Assembly: GCF_003073045.1 (NCBI RefSeq)
Contig: NC_037592.1
Location: forward strand, 4,329,924 to 4,393,923
Source of the DNA: Pomacea canaliculata
Taxonomy: Eukaryota > Mollusca > Gastropoda > Architaenioglossa > Ampullariidae
Direction of reading: 5' to 3'
DNA: 64,000 nucleotides
Position 1 is the first letter of the stretch. Each line of letters begins with the position of its first letter. This document shows positions 44,333 to 57,600 of the stretch, in pieces. A program made the position numbers and the translations under genes. The notes beneath the pieces were generated by a model that made no database searches, was not told where the DNA came from, and saw only the letters and a program-made list of their open reading frames with translations.

Positions 44333-47300
44333 CTATATAGTCGTCTGTATCATAACCGTAGCTGTAACGGGGGGATAAGTAATTGTCACTTCTGAAATCA
44401 TAGACAGCAGACCATGGGGTGTACGTAGGTGAGAAACGCGAAAAACTAAATTCTGTCCTCTGGAAGTACAGATCTTCAGTTTCGTCTGCTGGAGATGGTA
44501 ATTCAGTAGAAAGTAAGTCAGAGAATAGGACATAATCCTGAAGTGCAGCAGGAAGTGAAGGGATTTAACCCTGTCCATCCTACGACGGTCGCAGCCAAGA
44601 GCGTGAGAGACAGTCAGGCGACACAAAGACTTGAGAGACCGAGGCTGACTGGCGGCGTGGTTCACAATGTCCAGCATCTGTGTCTCGGCTCCTGTCTTGT
44701 CTCTGGAGGAAAGCTCCACCTGATATCGTGTACTGAGCTCAAATAATTCCCTGTTGGAGCTGGCGCCTGATTCAACGAGCATCTCAAAGGCCTTGACAAA
44801 CTTCTTTTCAAAAGCCCGCTGTGTAGGAGATCGTGTTGATACATGAATACTTCCTGACTGGCTGGGAATACTGAAAGTCTCTGTTAAGGCTGGTTGATAG
44901 GTAGAGATGCCACGCTCTATGAAGAACTGGACATATTTTGTGGCCAGACATCCGTCAAGATCTAAAACATCTCGGAGTATCGATATTCCATTACAGTCTG
45001 CAATAAGAGGACTGGCTCCTCTGTCCAGCAATGCTCGAAGAAGCGCGTATGAAGCAAAAAAATTAGCGTGAGCCCTCATATTCCTCCAGCTCTGAAACAA
45101 GATTGTTCTTCCATTTTCATCCCGACTGTTAATATCTGCTCCCTTCGCCAGCAAAGCGTCTAGAAAAGAAAGCCACATCTCATGATCAGATTGCCAAAAT
45201 TTTGATATAAGAAAATGCATCAGAGGGACGCCGCCAACATTTATTCCTATGTCAGCACCACATTCGACAAGTGCTTTGGCCACAACCCAGCTACAAGCTA
45301 AGAAACTCATTTGCAGCGCTTCATTTTTTTGCTCCATAAGTTCTTGGCAAGAAAAATCGTCTTTTTCAGCGACATGCAATATCAAAGTTCTCAGTTTATT
45401 CTCGTCTCCCGTATATCTTGTTAACAGAAAATTACATTCCAAAATTGCTTTCTTTTCTTTTAAAGTAAAACAATAAGCTACTCCAAATTCAGCTAGCCAC
45501 CAAAAAAGCTCCCAGTGGCGATGCTCTATAGACAGCTGTACACAGCTCTTTCCGTCAGGTCCTGTCTGGTTTACTTGAAAACCAGTTTCTAGTTAGTAAC
45601 AACAATAAACATGACAGGCGTTCTCCAGAAAGCTTCAAGTGACTGTTGTCCTTCGCCAGTATGTGACACACAAACCATCCCTGACTGTCTGGAAGGCTAG
45701 CATCAGCCCCATGCTCTAATAATGCCCTAACCACCTCCCAGTTCCCATTTTTAGCGGCTAGGTTCACGGGTGTGTCACCCTGTGTGTCACGTTCATTAAC
45801 ATTTATCCCATGAACCACCAGCCGTTCAGTCACTAATCTCGCTGTTACAGCACCTACACTAGTATCCATGGCCAGCTCATGAAAAGGTGATTTCCCTTTT
45901 AATGGATTGTTCTGATCAACATGAGCTCCACTCTCCAGAAGGAATTGTACAACTTCCCACTGTTTACCGAGCAATGCCAGCTGTAGTGCGGTCAAGCCTT
46001 TTGATCTTTCGTGTTGATGTCGACACCGTTTCTAACCATTAATTTAACAAAAGGTAATTTTCTTTCGTTGGAATTCCTCGGGCTGCTGCTGCAAAAGGGA
46101 GCTGATAGGAACAAATAAGTTGCCGGTTTACAGGACAATTTATCTCGTCTGAGCAGTCTGTGTAAAACAGACATTCCTTGGCTGTCAGTGTTACCAGCCC
46201 TGGCTCCATTTTCTAGCAACTCTCGCACAATATCCCAGTTACCACAATGAGCTGCAAGCTGAAGGGCGGTGTAACCCTTCGGACTGGGTATTTCTGTGTC
46301 TGCCTTTCTCTTCATCAACGTCTTCACAATTTTCAAAGACACGGGTGACGGACACTGCACGACTCTGTGTAGAATTGTCAACCATTGCTGTCTCTGATGT
46401 TCACGTCGTCCACATGGTCAAGCAACGTGTCCACGACTTCTACATTCTTGTTTTGTGTTGCAATTTGAATCAGTGCGACTCTGACTTCATGTCTGTCGAT
46501 CTTGCCAACGGTTTTTGAACTCAACATTTCAAGTACCCTGCAAATGGGATTATCATTAAACTTTAAACCGTCTGCAGTAGCCAGGCGATACAAGACCGTT
46601 AGGCCTTCGTCATCTGTTAACGTGGCGTCCGCACCACACGTCAGTAGTGTATGGACCTGATCCCAGTTCGTCGCTTTGGCACTGAGATGTAAGACTGTGT
46701 TTCCCTGCGAATCTTTGGTATTGATGTTGAAAGGCGCTCTTCCGCATTCTTTCCTAATTATTTTTGAGCTGCGCGTTCTCTTTAAGCCTACTCTTTTGTC
46801 AACAACTTGACAGACCTTTTTACTTGAAGCAAGTGGGACTGACTGTGTTTCAATTTTATCCCGCAGCAGTTCCTCTAATATACACCAGTTGTTGTGTTGT
46901 ACGGCTAGATGAATGGCACTGTCACCAGAGGGACACAGGGTGTCACATCTTGCGCCCTTATCGAGAAGAAAACGGAGAAATGAAATATAGCGCACACATA
47001 TGTAACTTCTTCCAGCCAGCCTGTGAAGAATAGTGAATCCTTCAGTGTCTGGTTCGTCAACATGTTCTATTCCATTGCTCTGTAATTATTTGTAACTAGC
47101 GTGAAAGGAATAGTTAATCCTTCACTTTCAGAGTCTGTTGACTTGTTGTTTTCTACCCCATCTGGTTCGTGAGTAAGTATCTGCTCAATTACATTCCAAT
47201 TGTCGTTTCTAGCAGCTAAATGAAAAACTGAGTCACCTCTAGGACTGCGTGCAGTCACATCTGCGCCCTTAGTTATGAGAAGATGGATGAGTGACGTGCG

Positions 47301-49790
47301 ACCACGACTTTCATAATAAACTGATTTCTGCGCAGCAATAATGTGAAGGACACTGAGTCCCTCGAAATCAAGTTCGTTAACATCTGCACCCAACTGAACC
47401 AGTTTTTTTGCTAAACTCCACCGCTGCCCTTTTAAGGCTATGTGCAGTGCCGTTCCGATATTTGGACATTTATAGTTGAGATTCGCGCCTTTTCCAACTA
47501 AGAGTTCCAGTATCTCGTCATTTTTGTCTGAGTCTTGAACAAGTCTGTGAAGAACGTAGAATCCCTCACTGTCAGGTTCGTTTATATTGGCTCCTCGCTC
47601 TACCAGACGTTTGACCATTGTCCACTTCCTATGTTTAGCCGCCATATGCAAGACTGTTTCACCTCTCGGACTGCGAGCAAAAGGATTTGCCCCTTTCTCA
47701 AGAAGCATACAAAACAGGGTGTCCAATGATATTTCACTTGAGGGGTACTTAAACGATTCTTCTCTTTGCGCAAGTCTGTGAAGAATAGAAAATCCCTTAC
47801 TGTCAGGCTGGTTGAGATCACACCCGCTCTCAACAAGACTTTCGACTATGTTCCAGTTGTTGTGACTGGCCGCTAAATTTAGCGCAGTGTCGCCGACCAA
47901 GTTACGAAGACGAGGATTGGCTCCTTTGCTGAGCAGCAGGTTTACAACAGAAACAAGATTACCTGCTCTGTACTCAGATTCACACTGAGCTATTTGATGA
48001 ATAACACTTAACCCCTCACTATCCAGTTGGTTTATGTTTGTTTTAGCGCCTTCCTGAACCAGATATTCGACCATAGGGATGTTTCCATGTTTTGCTGCAA
48101 GCTGTAATAAGGTGTCACCACTTGGACCCCGAGCTGAATTTGTTGCCCATCCGTTATGGAGCACCCTAAAGAGAGCCGGGAGGTTCTTCCCTCTGTATTC
48201 AGCAAGTCTGTGAAGAACGCAATATCCTTCGCTGTCGGGTTCATATGCACTGAACTGCCGCCTCAACAGCTGATCTACAACCCTCCAATGCTTATTTCTG
48301 GCAGCCAGATGTAGCAAGTTGTCACCAACTGAGGTTCTAACGGCTCTATTTGCGCCTCTATTGACCAGAAATCCGAATACACCGACAATGTGCGCCTCTG
48401 AATCCAACTGTGCAAGTCTCTGAAGCACTGTACATCCAAAGCGGTCGGGGGTGTTCACGTCTGCACCTTCCTTTACCAGATCTTCAAGGACATTTCCAAC
48501 GTCTGAGTTTGACCGCCAAATGCAGCTGAACAGTGACTGGAAAGCTTTCAAGAAAACGGAATCTGCTCAAATCAGTGTGCGACGTTTTACTCCTGAGAAT
48601 CCTATCTGAAACTGTAAAGCCTTCATTGTCATGTTCGGTTACTACAGCACCATTAGCTATCAACTTGTCCACGGTATCCCAATTGTCAAGCTTTGCAGCC
48701 ACGTGTAAAGCAGTGTTTCCTTCTAAGTTTTTCATTTCTAATCCTGCACCGCAAGCAATAGCTTGTTTCAACAATGAAGATGTATATTCATGATTTTGTG
48801 TCGCCATTGTGTGCAGGACAGTCCCTCCATTTTCATCCAGCACATCAGCACGTGCACCAATGTTTAGTAGCTTTTCAGCTACCTCAGTGTTTCCTTCTTT
48901 AACTGCTAACTGCAGGGTGGTGTTTCCTCTGCTGTCACGTGCGTCTATATTCAGGCAGCCGGGTTTCAACAATGAGAAAATGTTGGTACACTTCTCTGTG
49001 GCTGGACGAAGATACAGAGCCAACATATGTAAGACCGTGTATTTGTCGTTGTTAAGAATGTCGACTCTAGCTCCTCGCCGTAACAAGACCCACGCCATAT
49101 TCCACTTTTTATTTTTAACTGCAACGTGTGTAGCTGTGTTGCCATCTGCATTCTGTAAATTAATATCTCCGCCACTTTTACGCACTTTGCGTAAGAGGAA
49201 AATGTGACTCTTCTTGCCACCTTGAGCAAGTCTGTGCACAACTCCCAAGCCATCTTCGTCCAGAGTATTATAGTTCAATAGCAGCAGGAAGCAAGTCATG
49301 GACAAGCCACCAACATCTAAGTTTGGCTGAAACATGAAATAATACATCATGTATGGCTCTGTGGTGACATTCAGGTATCGTCTGATTGAGACTATCTCGT
49401 AAACAGACTAAAATATGAACGCTCAATCCGCAGTTCTTGTTCATGTGCTCACTACGACCCAGTATCCGCAAAAAGGCGATCACGCGGTCTTTGTCAGGTA
49501 GCGCCCCCTGTCTAGACATCAGAAGCCACACGAACTCTCCAGTTCTCACATCTGGCGGCCACCATAACAGCCGTGTCTCCGTTTTCGTCAGTCATGTTAA
49601 TGTTCACGTCATGTGACAAGATCTTGTCCACGATGTCTTCTACAAACGAGAGGCTGATGTCTGGTGTGGAAGCCAGCTTGTGGAGAACGAGACATCTCTC
49701 GACGTCAGCCACATCCACATCCTCGTCACACAACAGGTCTCTGAATATGACCCAGTTCCCACAATCAATGGCCGCTGCTAATGTCTGTGT
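44333..49790 (-). pseudogene. Ankyrin-SOCS copy E, multiply frameshifted
   Basis: Open pieces: 49733-49512, 49549-49268, 49350-48484, 48551-47067, 46995-46378, 46381-45992, 45995-45555 and 45442-44333. Each overlaps or abuts the next in another frame, so there are at least seven disruptions plus one in the SOCS box. The start region reads RTQTLAAAIDCGNW with an in-frame stop just before it and no in-frame ATG. Between the GANPRL unit and the CPNIG unit there are only two W-type units, as in F. The BC-box (SLKSLCRLTV) is intact, but one missing G near 44560 changes the Cul5-box to LHFLLHF and shifts the tyrosine-rich tail out of frame. Confidence 0.8.
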
Positions 49791-49900
49791 TCTCTTCTTT
49801 CGTCCAATTTTGATTTTCGCTTATATTTCATCTTGACACAAGCGATAAAACTTGGCATGAAACCTTTCACCTTTATCAGGAGCTAATTTTTTTCATGTGC

Positions 49901-49903
49901 CTG
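49901..49903 (-). promoter_or_regulatory. Conserved 3' splice acceptor of copy E
   Basis: Minus strand TTTTTTTTATCCCTTCAG then GCACATG, about 110 nt before the lost start. Confidence 0.5.
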
Positions 49904-50790
49904 AAGGGATAAAAAAAATTACTTTAAATCCCTAACTAAGATAGCTTAGACAAAAGCAAATTATTCTTAAATAGGTCATCAATACTGACAAATTAAGTTC
50001 AACATATAAATAACATCAACAACAAAATGAGCTTTAATTAAGATCTGTCATCAAATGGAATCAAGGTTTTCATAAAGTTTTATTTGATAGGACCTAAACA
50101 AAATGTCGCTGTCACCACGTTATTATTACTATCTTTGGTTTGATCAGATTAGTCGCCGCATTTTGCACTGACAAACAGCAAGTTATTAAAGATGTGAGCA
50201 AATAGCATTACTATCACAAAAGTAAAACCACTACACACATACTCAGGAGCACGAACGCATTCACGCGCGCACACACAAACACAAAACGTGAAAATCGGCG
50301 AAGGCGGAAGTAGCAAAAAAGAAAGTAGCCACCGACAATTTTACCAAGAAGACTAGAATGTCAAATTTCGTTCCATCGTCACATGCAGTCGAGTTAAGTC
50401 TTCTCAGAATATATAGACAATAATATAAGAGACTGCAATGCTACTGCAGGGAAAAAACAATAAAACAAACACCAACAACAATGTAGCCGTATAACTTGGA
50501 GTTTGTGACCTCAGATCATTTACTGAATTTGGAATTCAGTTCCTGGTTGCAAAGAAACAAGTCCTAACTGTACGAAATAAATATGGTGTGAACAGTACTA
50601 GGTAAATGTGCATCTGTACATATGAAAAACTGAACACAGAAACGTGAGATTCAAGACATAAAAACGAGAAGTTGACTGCAAAACAGATTCTGATGGCTTC
50701 GTGAAAAGGAACTCACCTGAGAAAGCTCTAAGGACGCCATGAAAAGTTCAAGGGGAAAAATCCAGATAACTTGTTTACTTGGTTCTCTCC
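49904..50790 (-). other. 5' flank of copy E
   Basis: No gene. A strong donor on the minus strand, CAG/GTGAGT, has its first intron base at 50716, preceded by ATGGCGTCC at about 50738. This matches C (31493) and the first-exon region of A and B. AC-rich simple sequence lies near 50260-50285. Confidence 0.5.
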
Positions 50791-50989
50791 CCCTTCACTA
50801 AAAAAAAAATAAAAAAACTCTTTCGTCCCACGTCTTATGCACAAAGAGAGAAAGGGACAGAGAAAAGGAACCATCAATCAGTTATTCGTCTTCGGACTAT
50901 GGTACCTGTCGTTGTGGGGGGCACATGGATAGACGGTGCAGCTGACGAGGCCCGCCACTTATACCTGCTTTGGGCGATAGTGACCTCAA

Positions 50990-51480
50990 CTGTGCTTGTA
51001 TCTGGTCTGAAGCCAATCCGTTCTACTACTACAGTTCCTCAGCTGTAGTGCTGATGCAGTTTTGCATTACTTTCAGCATGACTTTCCTTGTGTGGCTGAT
51101 GATGACGATTATGGCTCTGTAGTTCTGGAACAGTTTGTCGTTTCCTTTTTTTTTTTTTTTTTCTTTTTTTTTTGGTTGGGAGGGTGATTAGTGACTGCGT
51201 CCATTTCTGCGTTCACAGACTCTTTGACACAGAGCAGTGAGGACCTTTGTAGTTTCTTCCCTACCCTGCTTGAGCACCTCAGCTGGAACGTTGTCTGGCG
51301 ACTTTTCCCCTTTCAGAGTGCGTACAGTTCTTTGATGCTTTCAGCGAGGATGTCTACATCACAGTTCACCGATTTCAGTGCAGCGAATTTACCTCCAACC
51401 GTTGCCTTGGAGACTTCTGCAACGTTTGGGACTTGAATATCTCAGCGTCCGTCTGCTTGACTGTATCTTCAGGTTCCTGT
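50990..51480 (-). mobile_element. LINE reverse transcriptase fragment
   Basis: Read on the minus strand across frames: VDILAESIKELYAL, KGKS..DNVPAEVLKQG, EETTKVLTALCQRV. This is the classic LINE RT start ('AIKxLKNGKSPGxDxIPAELLKxGGEExxxxLxxLCxxVW'). Stops and indels break it, and a poly-T run at 51147-51173 interrupts the point where 'PLPKKGD' would follow. Confidence 0.65.
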
Positions 51481-52179
51481 CCAGTCTGCGTTACCCTGTG
51501 GCGCTTTGGATAAAAGCGACGAACCCGTGCATAATTTCGGTTTTTGCTGATGCACCACGCTAGGTTATGAACAAAGGATTTCGGCTTCTAGTGAATGCAT
51601 AAGAGGGGGGCTTTTTTTTCTTAAAAGAGACTCCCGCATTATCAGCTGAAATATATTATAGTGAAATTTAAAGGCAATAGGCAAACCATCACTCTGCACA
51701 TTTTTTCTCAAAGATTTGGTCCTGTACCAAAACAATATCAATTGATAGCTTAACAGATATTTATTATTAATACATTTACTAATATGTGTCTTGTTCCCTC
51801 CCCCAATGTTATATCGGAATCAATGCCTGACATTGCAGCACACGTTTTTTGCATTAGTTTTCTCCACGCCTGGCAGAGAAGTTCCAGCGGACACTGTAGG
51901 CATTTGCTTTGCTCGCTGCGGTGACACTTGCGTTGAAATAATTGACGAAATATCTTCATTGCCCAAGTCGTTTCGGAAGAGCTGCATCACAGCTTGTAGC
52001 TACTGAAAACAATGTGGGGGGTTTTTTGGCGACGATTTTCCCAATTAGAACCAAAACCGATGGTGGTTGAGTTTTAGAATACTGTGCATTAACTGAGAGC
52101 AACATCAAGTGCAAAGAGAAAATTTGGCCCATAGAAATAGAACTGTTTCTTTATCTTTTTCTTGCCTATTCACATTAGC
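51481..52179. other. Spacer, nothing recognised
   Basis: Mixed sequence between a LINE fragment and an ankyrin-SOCS relic. No gene call is supported. Confidence 0.4.
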
Positions 52180-52475
52180 TATCCGCGTCAGCAAAGTTTC
52201 TAGTAAAGACAGCCACATCTCACGAGGCCGTTGCTATTGCAAATAAGAAAACGCACCAGAGGCTTACAGTCAACACTTATATTGACATCTGCATCACATT
52301 CTACATGATTAGCCCCCAACCCAGTTCTGCTGTATATTAAAAGCTTCCTGGACACAATGATCAAGTTCTTGCCATGAAAAGCTTTTTCGTTGACATGTAA
52401 TAAGTTTTCAGTTCATCCTAACCTATCCGTAAAAATATTTTCTTTTCGCTTAAAGAAAATCATGGAGCAACAAAA
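52180..52475 (-). pseudogene. Very old relic of ankyrin-SOCS C-terminal ankyrins
   Basis: The plus strand has CAAAGTTTCTAGTAAAGACA then GCCACATCTCACG, ATAAGAAAACGCACCAGAGG, GACATCTGCATCACATTCTA and CAAGTTCTTGCCATGAAAAG. All are recognisable against the 'WLSFLDALLARG', 'LMHFLISK', 'ECGADI' and 'CQEL' codons of copies C and E. There is no open frame. It lies between copies E and F. Confidence 0.65.
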
Positions 52476-52479
52476 CAGA

Positions 52480-54618
52480 ATAGTGTTACTTCTGCTCATG
52501 TCAGCTTATCACAGACTGCAGATGACAACTCTATCCTAGGAAAAGTTGAAATGCATTACACAAATAACCTTAAAAGATATGTTATAAGAATAGATAAGAC
52601 CCTTTTAATCAATACTTCTCTTAAGGCCTGACATGCGTACCAGAATATGTGCATGAAACTGCGACAACTTTTCAATATATCTTAATGTACACGTCATATC
52701 AACTAGTCATGCGCAAATATTGACCCTCAAAACTTGTACCGTCTGTACATTCCCAGAGAGAACTGACAGGCAACAACCCTCTCTGATGAGGAAACATGTA
52801 TCGTCTCCCTTACACAAGACCTCCTACCCTCCAGTCTATGCAGACGGAGTCTACACAGGATTGAAGTCTTTTGTTTGGTTTCATATTCTTGTTAAAACAT
52901 TCACATTTCAAATAACAAACTCAGGAAGATAACTACAAAATCCATGTGTCTACAAAATTACAACTTTACTGAAACAAAGTCATACAAATTTGAGTTAAAG
53001 ATGATTGATTAATGAACATTTTAAAATGTAGCATTTATCAGCTTCTTTTCTAATATTTCACTGCACACACAAAAAAAAACTTTCTCTTCACTACAGGTTT
53101 CTTTAATTAAAGATATTAGCTGTACAGAATTATGATTATAATTAAACAAATGAAATCTTAACAGATCATTAAACATAAAATTTTGACATACCACTTCAGT
53201 GACAAATAAATGATGGTGTAAGATAATCCCCAAGATAATAATAGCAAATATCAGACAGAATGACAATCTATGACTTTACTGTAAGCATATTAATATAGTG
53301 AAATCATGAAAAGTGATAGTTCTGGATTAAACAAATAAGTCAAAACATATTGCTAACAGTAAGACTTTGTTTACTGTGCTTAGAGCAATGGCTGATAAAT
53401 ATAGTGTCATCTGGTCAACCAGCATCATAAAACATTTTCCACATATGACAATGGACAGGCATACACTTCCAAAAAGAAATCACCCTATCAATATCCCAAT
53501 CATATGAGAAAGAGGGCAGCAAAGTATTTTCTTAAAAATTACGTTTTAAATTGATGTTTAGCAAACATTTTAACTCTTTGATCAAATATGACTAACTGGT
53601 ATCCACCTAACATCCTACCTTAGTTCAGTCAGACTTTTTTTAAATGTCGACAGAATTATGTCTTGAAGTATAAATACCTTCATATGTCTCTTAAATAAAA
53701 CTTTTCTCTTGTAAAGGTTTCCAAGTGGGTTTAACTTATAAGATGAGTGAAACTGTAACTGGCTTTGAGAAGCAAAAATATGAGGATGAAAGTGCCTAAT
53801 CCTCTCAATTGCCTTTCACTTTCCCTGAAAAATTGAATAGTTTGCTGTATAAAATTTCTGTCATAAACAAGCCTTAAAACAGCAATGAAGAAAAGCTACT
53901 TCTTGTCAGGCTAGATGAACGCAATCAGCAGAGAATGATGACTATGGTAACCGGCACTGTGTGCTCCTCAACTCCCTCCAACGGGTTGAACCATTTTCCA
54001 ACATGATCTAAATGTTCTGCCTTTTTTTATCAATTTTTCACTATTCAAAATATAACTGGGATATAATAAGACAGCAATATATTGAAATACAGTCCGAATT
54101 CATTCTATCATCACAATCCCTCCAAAACAAATGTTGGGGGAGAAGCAAGATTCGCAGCATAAAGAGGGTCCATGATGTATAACTGGGGATAGCTGTGGAT
54201 AAAATCCACACTGCCACAAAGTGCAGAGAGAGAGAGAGAGGGTTATATGTGGTTGGCAAGATAAGGAGTTGAGACTGTAACAACGCTATGAAAGTAAATA
54301 AAACAGCCCCAAAATGTAGCTGCTCACATCATCAATGTATATCAGTGTTAAAGGATTTTTTTAAAAATGTTCTTAAACCATGATAGTAATTATCCTAGTG
54401 AAGTCTGGGGTTCTATAAAGTAATTTAAAGACTACACAGACAAGACCAGCATATGTTATAAATACAAAAAATTCTTTGTTAAAAAAGGCACTTAATGCAG
54501 TGTTTGGAAGTAAGATTTAGGACCCAGTTACTAGCAGATGACAAGGAAGGAAGCAGTACTGATAATGTATGGCATTGTCATAGCTCAAGACGGTGTACAA
54601 AACAGAGCTATTTGATAT
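52480..54618. other. Spacer and 3' flank of copy F
   Basis: AT-rich; short frames (52720-52932, 53266-53021) have no recognisable domain. GA microsatellite at 54226-54242. No clear polyadenylation signal for copy F was identified. Confidence 0.45.
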
Positions 54619-57600
54619 CTAATAGTTATAGTAAAATCGCCTTCTATAGTTGTAGTCTAAATCATAAGAGTAGCCACGATGGAAGTAATTGTGCTGTTCA
54701 TAATCATCAGACAATGAGTTTTCTGACATGTTAGACTCTTTGCTCTGAGAGTAGAGAGAAAGTAAATCAGAGAACAGCATATAATCTTGTAATGTATCCT
54801 GAAGAGGAAGGGACTTAACTCTGTCTATCCTGCGAACGCCACAGCCAAGAGTGTGAGACACAGTCAGGCGACACAAAGACTTGAGAGACCGAGGCTGACT
54901 GGCAGCACGCTTCAGAATGTCCAGCATCTGTGTCTCGTCTCCTGTCATGTCTTCTGAGGAAAGCTGTACTTGATATTGTGTACTGAGCTCAAATAATTCC
55001 CTGTTCGAGCTGGCGCCTGATTCAACTAGCATCTCTAGGACCTTGACATTCTTCTTTTTAAGAGCTTCTTGTGTAGGAGATGCTTCAAGACCCATGACGT
55101 AGTCCAAGTTTTTAGCCGTTTCTGTCAAGGTCGGCTGATAAGTAGACACACCAAGCTGTATGATGAGTACAAGGGCTTTTAAGACCAGGCTTTTCTCGAG
55201 ATCCAAAATACATCTAAGCACAGACTTCCCTGTACTATCAGCAAGAAGAGGATTAGCTCCTCTGTCAAGTAGTGAATGAATGAGCAAGTCAAAACCATCC
55301 TGACAATGCTGAGCACAAATCTGAAACAATAATGTTTTTCCATACTTATCTCGACTATTGATATCGGCGCCTCGCGCCAGTAATGTGTCCAGAAAAGACA
55401 GCCACATCATGTGATCACAGTGGCGATATTTTGAAATAAGAGAATGCATCATGAGTGTACTGCCATCATTTACTCTGATGTCAACACCACATTCTACAAG
55501 CATTCTGGCTGCAGCCCAGTTGCTATGCAAGACACTTACTTTCAGAGATGCCAGTTCACGCTTTGCAAGAGTTTGGCAAGAATCATCATCTTTTTCCATG
55601 AGATGCAAAATCAAACTTTTCAACGTTTTTTCATCTTTGGTATTTCTTGCAATCCTGAACATATTTTTTAAAGTTATTTTCTTTTCACGTAAAGTAAAGC
55701 AGCATTTTGCTCCACACTCTACTAGATGCCAAAGCAACGCCCACCTCTTCCTCTCTATTGCCAGTTGTGCACAGCTCTTTCCGTCTGGTCCCGTCTGGTT
55801 GACATCAAACCCATTCTTTTTAAGTAACAACAAAATGGATGACAATCTTTCTACAGAAAGTCTTGCGGTTCTATAGTCTAATGCCAGCCTGTGACACACA
55901 AAATATCCCTCGCTGTCAGGTATGCTAGCATCAGCACCATGATTTAAAAACACGCTAACAACTTTCCAGTTGCCATAGTTAGCTGCCAGGTTCAAGGGCG
56001 TGTCACCTTGTTTCTCACATTCATTGATATTGTAGCCAATAGTCAGCAGCTGTTGAGTAACTGATTTTGCTCTTTGAACATCTACCCTAGTATCCTTAGC
56101 TAGCTCATGAAAAACCAACTTCCTTTTCTTCCAAAACTTCTTACGTTCACTCTTGAGAAAGAACTGCAAAACTTCCCATTCTCTTTCACTCAATGCAAGT
56201 TGTTGTGCCGTCAAGCCATTTTTATATCTCTTGTAAATCTTGGCACCAGTAGTAACCATTAATTTAACAAGCGGCAGCTTCCTTTCACTGGTATTCCTCA
56301 GGCTGTTCTGCCAGGGATTTAACTGATGTGAGGAAATTACTGGTTTGGAGGTAAATTTATGCATTAACAGTCTGTGTAAAACACACCATCCTTTGTTGTC
56401 AGCTTTACCAGCCTGGGCCCCATTCTCTAGCAGCTCTTGCACGACATCCCAGTTACCACACTGAGCTGCAAGATGAAGGGCAGTGTCACCTTTTGGACCA
56501 GTCATTTCTATATCTGCCTTTCTCTGTATCAAACTCTTTACAATTTTCAAAGACACAGGTGATACACATTGGACAACTCTGTGCAGAATTGTTAGACCAT
56601 CCAGATCTCTCATGTTGAGATCGTCCAGATGGTCAAGCAATAATTCAACAACTTCAACATTCTTGTTTCTGGCTGCAACCTGTATCAGTGTTTCGCCAAA
56701 TTCATCTCTTTCTGTTGTTCCAGGGGCTCTTTCTCTAAAGATTTCAAGTACACTGCACATGGACGGATCATTAACCATTTCATCATGAACAGCAGCCATC
56801 CAGTAAAAGGCAGTGTGGCCTTCATTATCTGGTAAACTGACATCAGCACCACACATCAAAAGTCTATAGACGTGACTCCACTTCTTCGTTTTGATGCTCA
56901 GATGAAGGACTGTGTTCCCATCAGCATCTTTGGCATTGATGTTAAAAGCTACTCTTATGCTCTTCCCCATAAAGCCTTTGATTTGTCTCTTTCCTGTTTT
57001 TGAGCCTTTTCTTCTTTCCCTTTTTTTAAGGTACTGTTGGTCTGTCTGACTGTTGTGCTCTACTTTAAGGCGTTTATTTTGAGCAGATGAAACTAACAGT
57101 GATTTGGTCTTACGTGATAACAGTTCCTCTATTACATACCAGTTGTTGTGCTTTACAGCCAAATGCATGACACTGTCACCAGAGGGACATAGTTTGTCAC
57201 ATTTTGCACCATTATCAAGAAGAAACTGGAGAATTCTTATAAAGTGTTCCCCTCTGTTGCTTGTAGCCAGCCTGTGAAGGATAGTAAATCCTTCACTGTC
57301 TGGTTCATCAACATTTTCTAGTCCACCTGTCCTCTGAGCAAATATCTGCTCGATTATCTCCCAGTTGTCATGTCTGGCAGCTAAGTGAAAAACTGAGTCC
57401 CCTCTAGGACAGCGTGCAGTAACATCTGCACCCTTCATTAATAAAAGATTGATAAAAGCAGTGCAATTTTCCCTTCCATCATCTATTTTCTGTGTGGCAA
57501 TAAGATAAAGGACATTAAAATCAAGTTTCTTAACATCTGTGCCAAGCTCTACCAGTTGTTTGGCAAAATTCCACTGTTGCTGTTTCACACCCATTTTTAG

